Source: Ancylostoma caninum (lineage: Eukaryota; Nematoda; Chromadorea; Rhabditida; Ancylostomatidae). From it: a stretch of 64,000 bases of DNA. The notes beneath the pieces were generated by a model that was not told the origin of the DNA, searched no databases, and saw nothing but the letters and a program-made list of their open reading frames with translations. The stretch covers positions 558,001-622,000 of the forward strand of contig JBAJFG010000454.1 of assembly GCA_037903475.1 (NCBI GenBank), read 5' to 3'. The position numbers and the translations under genes were made by a program. Below, one piece after another: positions 10,501-20,030 of the stretch (positions are counted from its first letter, which is position 1; each line of letters starts with the position of its first letter).

Positions 10501-13500
10501 CGTGTTGCCTTTTGCCTGAAGCCAACGCCGCTTTACCACTGAGCCAGCCAGCCGGACTCACGGGAAAATCCCGGCCAACAGACCTCGCCAATTCACTACT
10601 GGCCCAGTTGGACTCAAGGAAAAGTTCCGACCAGTGGACCAGTGCGCCTCTTTACCTAAAACCAGCGCTACTTTACCACTAGCCCAGTCAAACCCAAGGG
10701 AAAATACCGCGCAGTGGACAAGTGTGCCCCTTTACCTGAGACCGGCGCGGCACGTGTGCCCTTCATCTGACACCGGCGCGACACGTGTGTCCCTTTACCT
10801 GAGACGGGCGCAACTTTGCTGCTGACAGCGTCGCAGTCAAAGGAAAGTCCTGACCAACGGACCCGTGTGCCCCTTACCTGAGACCGGCGCCTGTTTACCA
10901 TTGGCCCAGTCGAACCCAAGGGAAGTGCTGACCAAAGACCCGTGTGCCCCTTTACCTGAGACCAGCAACTGTTTACCACTGGCCCAGTGGAACCCAAGGG
11001 AAAGTCCTGACCAACGGATCCGTGTGCCCCTTTACCTGAGACCGGCGCCTGTTTACCATTGGCGCAGTCGAATCCAAGGGAAGTGCTGACCAAAGACCCG
11101 TGTGCCCCTTTACCAGAGTCCAGCACCTGTTTACCACTGGCGGGAAAATTCTGACCAACAGACCCATGTTTCCCTTTACCAGAGACCAGCACCTGTTTAC
11201 CATTGGCCCAGTCGAACCCAAGGGAAAGTCCTGACCAACGGACCCGTGTGCCCCTTTACCAGAGTCCAGCACCTGTTTACCACTGGCGGGAAAATTCTGA
11301 CCAACAGACCCATGTGTCCCTTTACCAGAGACCAGCACCTATTTACCACTGACGGGACTGACCAGCGACCCATGTGCCCCTGTTTACCGTTGGCCCAGTC
11401 GAACCCAAGGGAAAATCCTGAAATCCCTTGTGCCCCTTTACCAGAGTCCAGCACCTGTTTACCACTGGCGGGAAAATTCTGACCAACAGACCCATGTGTC
11501 CCTTTACCAGAGACCAGCATCTATTTACCACTGACGGGAAAATTCTGACCAACGACCCATGTGCCCCTGTTTACCATTGGCCCAGTCGAACCCAAGGGAA
11601 AATCCTCTGGCCCAGTGGAACCCAAGGGAAAGTCCTGACCAACGGACCCGTGTGCCCCTTTACCTGAGACCGGCGCCTGTTCACCATTGGCCCAGTCGAA
11701 CCCAAGGGAAGTGCTGACCAAAGACCCGTGTGCCCCTTTACCAGAGTCCAGCACCTGTTTACCACTGGCGGGAAAATTCTGACCAACAGACCCATGTGTC
11801 CCTTTACCAGAGACCAGCACCTATTTACCACTGACGGGAAAATTCTGACCAACGACCCATGTGCCCCTGTTTACCATTGGCCCAGTCGAACCCAAGGGAA
11901 AATCCTGAAATCCCTTGTGCCCCTTTGCCTGAGACCAGCAACTGTTTACCACTGGCCCAGTGGAACCCAAGGGAAAGACCTGACCAACGGACCCGTGTGC
12001 CCCTTTACCTGAGACCAGCAACTGTTTACCACTGGCCCAGTGGAATCCAAGGGAAAGTCTTGACCAACGGACCCGTGTGCCCCTTTACCTGAGACCGGCG
12101 CCTGTTTACCATTGGCCCAGTCGAACCCAAGGGAAGTGCTGACTAAAGACCCGTGTGCCCCTTTACCTGAGACCAGCAACTATTTAAGACTGGCCCAGTG
12201 GAACCCAAGGGAAAGTCCTGACCAACGGACCCGTGTGCTCCTTTACCTGAGACCGGCGCCTGTTTACCATTGGCCCAGTCGAACCCAAGGGAACTGCTGA
12301 CCAACGGACCCGTGTGCCCCTTTACCTGAGACCGGCGCCTGTTTACCATTGGCCCAGTCGAACCCAAGGGAAGTGCTGACCAAAGACCCGTGTGCCCCTT
12401 TACCAGAGTCCAGCACCTGTTTACCACTGACGGGAAAATTCTGACCAACGACCCATGTGCCCCTGTTTACCATTGGCCCAGTCGAACCCAAGGGAAAGTG
12501 CCTGACCAACGGACCCGTGTGCCCCTTTACCTGAGACCAGCAACTGTTTACCACTGGCCCAGTGGAACCCAAGGGAAAGTCCTGACCAACGGACCCGTGT
12601 GCCCCTTTACCTGAGACCGGCGCCTGTTTACCATTGGCCCAGTCGAACCCAAGGGAAGTGCTGACCAAAGACCCGTGTGCCCCTTTACCAGAGTCCAGCA
12701 CCTGTTTACCACTGGCGGGAAAATTCTGACCAACAGACCCATGTGTCCCTTTACCAGAGACCAGCACCTGTTTACCATTGGCCCAGTCGAACCCAAGGGA
12801 AAGTTGACCAACGGACCCGTACCAGCCAGCACCTGTTTACCATTTACCATGTCGAGACCAGCACCTGTTGCTGACCAAAGACCCATCCCAACCCAGTGAT
12901 TTACCACTGACGGGAAAATTCTGACCAACGACCCATGTGCCCCTGTTTACCATTGGCCCAGTCGAACCCAAGGGAAAATCCTGAAATCCCTGTGCCCCTG
13001 CCCGCCTTTGCCTCGAGGTCTGGCGCCTTTTTGGTTGGTGTGTCCCTTTACCAGAGACCAGCACCTGTTCCCAAGGTGACCAAGTCGAACCTGACCACGT
13101 GACCCCACCATAGATTGTATGGCTAAAATTCTGACCAACGACCCATGTGCCCCTGTTCTGACCATGTGCCCCTGTTTACCATTGGCCAGTCGAAGCCAAG
13201 GGAAAGTGCTGACCAACAGACCCATGTGTCCCTTTACCAGAGACCAGCAACTGTTCACCATTGGCCCAGTGGAACCCAAGGGAAAGAGACCAGCACCTGT
13301 TTACCACTGGCGGGAAAATTCTGACCAACGGACCCGTGCTCCTTTACCTGAGACCAGCAACTGTTTACCACTGGCCCAATGGAACCCAAGGCAAAGTCCT
13401 GAGCAAAGGACCCGTGTGCCCCTTTACCTGAGACCGGCGCCTGTTTACCATTGGCCCAGTCGAACCCAAGGGAAGTGCTCACCAAAGACCCGTGTGCCCC

Positions 13501-13690
13501 TTTACCAGAGTCCAGCACCTGTTTACCACTGACGGGAAAATTCTTGCCAACGACCCATGTGCCCCTTTACCAGAGACCAGCACCTGTTTACCACTGGCGG
13601 GAAAATCCCGACCAATGGACCCGTGTGCCTCTTTACCTGAGACCGGCGCATGTTTACCACTGGCCCAGTCAAAATCAAGGAAAAACCCCA
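10500..13690. repeat. large 80/66-bp minisatellite
   Basis: About 3.2 kb of tandem units. The long form is 80 bp (CTGACCAACGGACCCGTGTG, CCCCTTTACCTGAGACC, CACTGGCCCAGTGGAACCC in order). The short form is 66 bp, with CACTGGCGGGAAAATT instead of the last block. Long and short forms alternate in blocks, implying higher-order units of several hundred bp, for example from about 11100 to 11500 and again from about 11740 to 11950. Both strands give long open frames, but the 80-bp unit is not a multiple of three, so these are frame artefacts. Units at both ends are more divergent, as expected for an array renewed from the middle. Confidence 0.93.
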
Positions 13691-13929
13691 ACGGATGGGA
13701 ACAGCGCTACCACTTCGTTTCAAAACCATGTCAGGAAACAAAACCATGTGCTAGGATTTTGTTGTAACGTTAATCGACATTATTAGGATTATTGGGCTCC
13801 AAATCGGATTTGCAGGGAGCCCCTCACCCCTGAGAATGGCTTGCTGGATTAAAAAAATCTTATATCTGTTTGATTCTTTGAATCCAGTTGTTTAGTTTCA
13901 CCATTATTTTTTGAATTTTTATTACTAGA

Positions 13930-14490
13930 CTGTGTACCGGCTTTGCTCGGGTCCTGGCAAAAATAGTGAAAAATCAATAAAATCGATAAATCCATAGTGC
14001 CGTACGAAACGGTTGTCATATTCGTCTTCAGCGTATTGACATACCCCAACAGCCATGTCTTCACCGCCACTGGGGCAAAACAAGCGAAAAATCAATAAAA
14101 TCGATAAATCGATAGTGCCGTACGAAACGGTTGTCATATTCGTCTTCAGCGTATTAACATACCCCAATAGCCATGTCTTCACCGTCACTGGGGCAAAACA
14201 AGCGAAAAATCAATAAAGTCGATAAAGCGGTAGTGCCGTACGAAACGGTTGTCATATTCGTCTTCAGCGTAATGACATACCCCAATAGCCATGTCTTCAC
14301 CGTCACTGGGGCAAAACAAGCGAAAAATCAATAAAATCGATAAATCGATAGTGCCGTACGAAACGGTTGTCATATTCGAGTTCAGCGTACTCACATACCC
14401 CAGTAGGCATGTCCTCGCCACGCCTGGGGCAAAAATAGCGAAAAATCAATAAAATCGATATAATCGATAAACTAATCAATAATCCCAGGT
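13930..14490. repeat. 118-bp tandem array
   Basis: About four and a half copies of a 118-bp unit containing CGAAAAATCAATAAAATCGA, GTGCCGTACGAAACGGTTGT and CATATTCGTCTTCAGCGTA, anchored near 13966, 14085, 14203, 14321 and 14440. Copies are highly similar. One diverged single copy is seen near 60260-60350. Confidence 0.92.
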
Positions 14491-15128
14491 GCAAAGTAGC
14501 CTAAAACCTACGCCGGCCCTTAGGGAGGTGTCACCCTATAACAAGGAAGATAAAGATCTAAGAAGAAAAAGGCGGACAATGTGGAAATTTAGGCCAGGGG
14601 CCCCTTTTTTAAAGTACTCATCACAACACTGCGTATCGACAATGCGCTGAGAGTCGACGCGCAGTAACAGACGCGTTCTCGGGAATTAGCGACCAAATCT
14701 TTTAATATAGTAGGATTTGTGGTCTGAATCTGAATAATTAAGAATCTGTGGACAATAGCGAGTCGCATGAGAGAAAAATAGCCACCATTTGCAGCGAAAC
14801 ATTGCAAAAAAGGAAGAAATCGTCTGTGCAGAACAGCCTACGGTCTCGAACTCGCACGCTCGACTGGAGCGCATTATTTTGATCTAAGGGTACTTTTCAT
14901 TGTAGTTGACTCGGAGATTAACAGCGCTGCAGCGAAGCCCAGACTCCATAGATTGCCGCCAAATTTGGGAGGAAGAATCAGGCCAATGTGTGCCTCTGAG
15001 GATTACGAACTTCTATGCTAAATAGGAGATCCATCTGTCTGACGAAAGGCTGGCCGAAAGGCTCAGCTGTCGGAGGCATAATTTTCCCCTACTTGAACTC
15101 ATAAGATCTCACATTTATAAGGCATTTA
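14491..15128. other. no gene recognised
   Basis: Non-repetitive sequence with only short overlapping open frames on the minus strand (about 60-70 codons). Nothing recognisable. Confidence 0.4.
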
Positions 15129-15305
15129 TAGTCCTTCTCGAAAAGATAGACGGATTAAGTAGGTGCAGAAATGCGGCCGGACCTGAACGATAGGCGCGAA
15201 GAGAGCATGCTCTAAGTGAGGTCCCGTAGGTCCCGTTGCGATTCTGCGGCTGCAATGCTATGAAACCACACGCGCAATCCGTCTACCCTTTCGACAAGAA
15301 CTGTA
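15129..15305. mobile_element. MITE, family shared with 40296-40460
   Basis: The left end TATAGTCCTTCTCGAAAAGA is mirrored by TTTCGACAAGAACTGTA at the right. The interior contains GCAGAAATGCGG, GGACCTGAACGATAG and AAACCACACGCGCAAT, all with counterparts in the copy at 40296-40460. No coding capacity. Confidence 0.8.
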
Positions 15306-15764
15306 GGTTAGGTGCTATCTTATGCACTATCTTATGCTGCATTTTCTTTCCTATTATTGCAATAAAAGGAGCAATCTTCGCCGTGGCTCCACATTTGGCT
15401 CGCACCTCTAATTACCGGCTATTGGACCATAATTGTTCGAAAGGACCTTCGCAGAATTCGGATTTCTCGAAGATGGCTTCGAATTGATTTTAACCCCAGG
15501 AGAATGTCGTGATGGGATCTGACTTATCACACATGTACAACACACATAATATTGTGGTCACATTTGTTTCGGAATGTACACCATACTTCGAACTACACAA
15601 TTTATTCGTCGTCAAACGTTCAAACATTCAGTTGTAACTGTACAATCAGGACTACCACAAACAATAAGCGTGGACAACTACACGTATCATTTTTGTAACA
15701 CTTTGTGAAGTACAACAATCTACTGCAAGTTAATAAAGGTTATGCTTAGCATTCGGTCAAAATT

Positions 15765-17381
15765 CTACTTTTCGCTTTTCTCGCTGACACGTTCGATCGG
15801 GATGCTCCTACCAGTCTCGGCTTCTGGCTTAGCGAACTTGGGCGCTTCGATGGAGAGGCGGCCACTGTCGGTGAGGGAAGATTTGATTGCTTCAAGGTCA
15901 ACGTTCTCCGGCAGAACCCACTGGCGCACAAAGGATCTGAAAAAAAATCTCAGGCTCATGCATTCCCAAATCATATTCTTTTGTATCTACAGCTCTCCAT
16001 GGAATTACAGCTGCTGAAGCCCCTACGATCGAGTACATTTCTGTGCAGCCAGCTAGCTTTGGACACAGTAACCAGTCCATTCCAGCTGCGACATGGAATG
16101 CCTCGCCGCAGGTGGTTCTGCTGGTACGTGGGGGCCTCGACAGCTAGCGTTAACTGTGAATGGAGCTCCAGTAGTCTGCACCCACTTGCTGAGCTACACC
16201 ACAGGATCAACCGAGCATAAAAACAGTGACTCCATTAGATATGTGGATGCGCAGCCAATAGAAATGCTGAGACGCAGATGATGAGATAGGGCGAGTGGGT
16301 ACAGACTACTGCAGTCTAATTTAACTAGTAAAACTAGGGAAAACAAAGGCAAAGTAGCAGAGGAAATGAATCTAATCGTTACCTCATTGAATAGCCATTC
16401 TCTTCTTTTATCTCTTGCTTTCCCTCAATAGTAAGGTTTCGTCCATCCAAGTTTACCTTCAGGTTCTCCGGCTTGAATTTGGAAACGTCGATGGATACAG
16501 CGAACTTAGAGTCGTCATTGATCGTCTAAAAATGAAAGATATGATGAATTGCCCTTGACTGAAACTGCGAAAAAAAATGTAAAAAAGAAATGAGTAATCT
16601 TGTCAAGTGTGGCAGGAACAGACATAAGGGAAGGATCATTATTGGTAGCGCACCTTACTCAGCGAGTAGTAGTCATCCCAAACTCGAGGGAATTGATATA
16701 GCGTGCGTGAATTAAAACGTGCATGTATGGGCGGCTGAATATGCTGATTTCGAATATAACACTTATTTCTAACGGTGGTATCAATGAACGTCGATAGGAG
16801 TGCATTTTTCGCAGACTCGAAAAGTACGCCGCGCGACCGCACCGCTCACCCTGAAATCGTCGCCGTGACAGCAAACCATGGGGTTTTCTCAATTGTGAAC
16901 AGATTTCGTTGATAGCAAATACATCAAATTGGATGGAAAAGTATCAAAAAAAACCCTGATCTGCAATTGCGGCGGCAATTGCAGCGCGAGCGGCGCGGCC
17001 GCGCGGCGCGCCTTCAAGTCTGCGAAAAAAACGCGCTTCCACCAACGCTTACTGATTGTGAAGAGGTTGCAAAACAATTTAAACAATCGGTTTACAAGAG
17101 TAAGACAAAAGAGCGTGAAAAGAAGCCCTTGCTAATCCAATTACCAAATTGTTCAGCCACAACAATGAAAATTTCGCAAGCAAATAAAGAATAATCTAGA
17201 AAAAAAGAGAAATAACATGCTAAGCGACGCTCACCTCTCCAGCCGCCTGCTCAGACTTTAGTTCACAAGGAATAGTGCGATACAGTGGCGTAAACATGAC
17301 TCGCTCCATCTGTCGGAAGTCCCGCAGGGCTTCTTCGAAGAATCGCGGGAAGAGAGAAGCTGGACGGATCCACAGAGACAT
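15765..17381 (-). CDS. small heat-shock protein (alpha-crystallin/HSP20 family), gene A
   Basis: A 153-residue ATP-independent chaperone of the nematode HSP-16 type, which holds unfolding proteins in soluble complexes during stress in the cytoplasm. Exons are 17235-17381, 16383-16525 and 15765-15936, with phases 0 and 2. Exon 1 encodes the variable N-terminal arm (MSLWIRPASLFPRFFEEAL). Exons 2-3 encode the alpha-crystallin domain, about residues 50-140, with FAVSIDVSKFKPENLKV, the RSFVRQWVLPENVDLEAI strand pair and LSIEAPK. The C-terminal tail carries an I-P-I motif (SIPIER), used for oligomer assembly in this family. The start is the first ATG after the TATA box, and the stop TAG is at 15765-15767. 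Upstream are a TATA box and heat-shock elements, listed separately. Intron 1 (710 bp) holds GC-rich fragments resembling the repeats at 24.1 and 62.8 kb. The gene looks intact. Confidence 0.94.
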
Positions 17382-17451
17382 ATTTACCCGCTTAAGATAG
17401 TCGCTAGAAGATAAGTAGAAGGATGTGTGAGCTCTAGCTCAGCTGATGCCG

Positions 17452-17459
17452 CTTATATA
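17452..17459 (-). promoter_or_regulatory. TATA box of heat-shock gene A
   Basis: TATATAAG on the minus strand, 70 bp upstream of the start codon. Transcription would be expected to begin about 25-30 bp closer to the gene, leaving a 5' UTR of about 40-45 nt. Confidence 0.8.
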
Positions 17460-17474
17460 ACGAGAGCGGCGGCG

Positions 17475-17497
17475 TTCGCGAACGTTCGCGAACGTTC
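17475..17497 (-). promoter_or_regulatory. five-unit heat-shock element
   Basis: Five alternating, perfectly spaced units, TTC-GAA-TTC-GAA-TTC, each separated by exactly two bases (TTC at 17475, 17485 and 17495; GAA at 17480 and 17490). Three contiguous units are the binding site for one HSF1 trimer, so five is a strong site. It lies 15 bp upstream of the TATA box, typical of a heat-inducible promoter. The spacer bases are all CG or GC. Confidence 0.92.
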
Positions 17498-17554
17498 TTC
17501 GTCTGCGCCCTCCTCGCGGCGTGCACTCTCTCGCTCGCCGCGGTGGCCGCGCCG

Positions 17555-17606
17555 TTCCCGAACGATCCGCGGTTGTGAAATAACTGCTGATGCAATTCTT
17601 CTCGAA
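17555..17606 (-). promoter_or_regulatory. secondary heat-shock half-sites
   Basis: Two weaker HSF-like sites upstream of the main element: TTCCCGAA at 17555-17562, followed by an imperfect third unit, and TTCTCGAA at 17599-17606. Each has two correctly spaced units. Confidence 0.55.
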
Positions 17607-17849
17607 ACAACCAGGGAGTGAGTAAGGTCATTTTGAGAACCAATGTAACAAATATTAGTTGTGATAGATTGCGATTTTGTTGGGCGGGTAAAAATTTACC
17701 GATTTTACATCGAAGGTCTTGAAGGAGCCGTAGTTTTCAAGTGGAGTTTTGTTGGATTCGAATTACATAGTCGAAAGCGGCTTTACCCAGGCTACAGAAT
17801 TTTTCCAGGGTTAGTCTTCATGAATGCATAACCAGACGAAGCCAGAGCC

Positions 17850-18010
17850 TAGATGCGTCATTGAGATTACTCAGGGTAAACTTGGGTACTTGTCAACGCT
17901 CGTGTTAACGATGCCTAAATTTGCATGACGTCAATATGTTTGGCCTGGTCCCGCATGCATCATTGGAGAACGAGTAATCTCACAACCACCTATATGATTA
18001 CCATGGGTAG
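17850..18010. repeat. diverged GGGTAA palindrome
   Basis: A degenerate copy of the palindrome family described at 27140-28260: ATTGAGATTACTCAGGGTAAAC at the left, GTTAACGATG in the centre and a GGTCCCGCATGCATCATTGG boundary at the right. The right arm is badly eroded. Confidence 0.55.
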
Positions 18011-18414
18011 AAGCTGGGTCTAAACAGCTGTCAGGTGTGGGTAAACTTGCTGATGGTTGCCAGGTAAAGGCTTATTAAAGACTTATTAAATTAAAGACTA
18101 GGAAGTAAGCCTGTTTCGCCTCTTATCCCTAGACAGGCAAGTTTTAAATCACTGCCGAGGCTCGTCGATCGGGTAGGAGTGGTAGGTTACCATAGATGAG
18201 GAAAAGAATCTATGCACCTAAGGGAAAGGGCGGGGTTGACAAGAAAGGAGGTACATCTAGGTAAAAAAGAAGGTCGAAGCAGATAACATAGGAACAATTT
18301 GAGTATGTTAACATGTTTACCACTGGTAATCTCAACGGGTAATCATCCGGGCCCTCCGATGGTGCCTGCGGCCCAGGCCAGCGAAAAACTTTCATTTCCT
18401 GCATCTTCTAGCAT

Positions 18415-18545
18415 CACGTAGTCCATAAATACGAGGTTCAATCACGGTAACCATTGCTGGTTTGCTCGGTTATTTATTGTTCCTACATCCCAGTTTCGGT
18501 GAAAGGGTAACTGCAATTTCCAGCACTGAAGAGCGCAGAAGAGCA
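18415..18545. repeat. dispersed repeat, copy 1 (copy 2 at 19265-19400)
   Basis: Shares GGTAACCATTGCTGGTTTGC-like, GGTAAAGGGTAA-like and ACCAGCACTGAA-like blocks, in the same order, with 19265-19400. Non-coding. The pair brackets the SINE at 18774-19068. Confidence 0.55.
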
Positions 18546-18773
18546 CAGAAGAAGAGTAATCGCTCGGTGAAAACATAAGGAAGAAGGGGTTAGTGAATTA
18601 ACTGTCTGTTTGTAGTTTTAATTTCAAATAAACACTATTTTCACTATAATTCGAACGATTTTTCTGGTATCGTGCATCCCGTAGCTGAGTATTTGTGCAT
18701 AAATTGGCGACTCGGACCACCCACGCGCTAAATGCAGGACATTTAAGTTTTGTCACTACTACGCTTCATAATG

Positions 18774-19068
18774 GGAGCGTGTGGCGCAGGGGTAAGAGGC
18801 TCGCCACGCAAGCACATGATCAATAGTTCAATCCCGGCAGAGGCCAACAATGTCCTCCATCCCTCCGGGGTTGGTGAATCGGTACCACAGGAGTCTGGGA
18901 GGATGGAGCACTGACTTGGTACATCGGATGTCCTCCACCCCCCCCCACGTCATTGTATAGGGCACATACGCATTCAACGTCTCTACGATGCTCAGATGAA
19001 GTCGGATGCGTGACGCATCCCAGAAAGGGAATTGATTAACACCGACCAATTTATTTATTTATTTCACA
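18774..19068 (+). mobile_element. tRNA-derived SINE with target-site duplication
   Basis: A 295-bp element with a tRNA-like head. The A-box-like GTGGCGCAGGGGTAAGAGG and B-box-like AGTTCAATCCC are spaced as in a tRNA, but there is no proper acceptor stem. The body includes TATAGGGCACATACGCATTC and ACGATGCTCAG, and the 3' end is a TTTA repeat. It is flanked by a perfect 10-bp direct repeat, CTTCATAATG, at 18764-18773 and 19069-19078, the mark of target-primed insertion. The body is shared with the element at 47248-47530. Confidence 0.85.
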
Positions 19069-19264
19069 CTTCATAATGATACATGTTACCTCTGTTACAA
19101 TAATGTTTTTGGACTTCGATAACCTCCTCAAGTTGCAGTCTCTATTTTCTGTCGGACTATTGCCGTCCACGGGACGCACTATAACACTTTTACCATGGGT
19201 TATGGCAATGACGCACGCGGCCCCATGCCAGAAAAACAACATTCATTTCCTACGTCTCCTCTCA

Positions 19265-19400
19265 TCATACAATCTATACTGTATGCAATTGTCAGTTACG
19301 GTGACCATCGTTGGTTTGCTTGGTTAACGTTCCATGAGTCCCACCCTCTGGGTAAAGGGTAATTGGAATTACCAGCACTGAATACCTCGAAACCTTTTGG
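19265..19400. repeat. dispersed repeat, copy 2 (copy 1 at 18415-18545)
   Basis: Contains GGTGACCATCGTTGGTTTGC, GGGTAAAGGGTAATTGGAAT and ACCAGCACTGAAT, matching the first copy in order and orientation with moderate divergence. Confidence 0.55.
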
Positions 19401-19879
19401 TTTCGACTGGTCCCCAGCCCTACTTGCTCCTGGGCGTAGCACCGCTAATTTGTGCTCGTATTCACGAACGAATCGAGGAAGGTTGTGACCCACCAACCTT
19501 TCTAAATTAGCCGAGTCCTCCTGGTAAAAGTGGCTAATCTGAGTCAGCGAGCACAATTGGCGGTAAAGTAGACAATGTAGTTACATTTTAATAGGGAGGC
19601 TCGTCCACTCTCTAGGCTAGCGGAAAATCTTGACCTTTCCCGGGAATATTAATGAAAATGTACACTGATATCTGAGCTCACCAGCATTTTCGAACTATCC
19701 TGCAGAGGAACACCTGCTGGGTGCGCCAAAAGTCCTTAGCGGACATAATCTCTCGGTAAAAACATGTAGAAGGACTTATAAAACTGTTTCCATGTGTGTA
19801 CAGTTGATTTTCAATGTAATCAGAAGTTTTAATCCCAAATATTCCTCCTCGGTAGCACCATAGAATCAGACACTAGGCC

Positions 19880-20030
19880 GGAAATTTCGCAGGTAACCAG
19901 TCTGTTTTTCTGCTGTTCTGCTGCGAAATTTCCCGTATTCTCCTGCGGAAGTTCCGGTATTCTGCTGCGGAATTTCCGAAAGGCCCCTATTCTGCTGTGG
20001 ATTTTCCGGCAGTTTGTCTGAGGACCCGTA
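19880..20030. repeat. short degenerate tandem repeat
   Basis: About five imperfect copies of a unit of roughly 27 bp centred on TTCTGCTGCGGAATTTCCG. The flank (GGCAGTTTGTCTGAGGA) resembles 34620-34660, so the array may sit inside a dispersed element. Confidence 0.65.

Noticed and set aside
10668..13786. Many open frames of 70-174 codons on both strands with GKGTHGSVGQ- or CPFTRVQHLF-like repeats
   Set aside because: They are translations of the 80/66-bp minisatellite. The 80-bp unit is not a multiple of three, and frames are open on both strands, so no protein is implied.
18774..18846. A functional tRNA gene on the plus strand
   Set aside because: No matching acceptor stem. The sequence continues into a SINE body with a target-site duplication.
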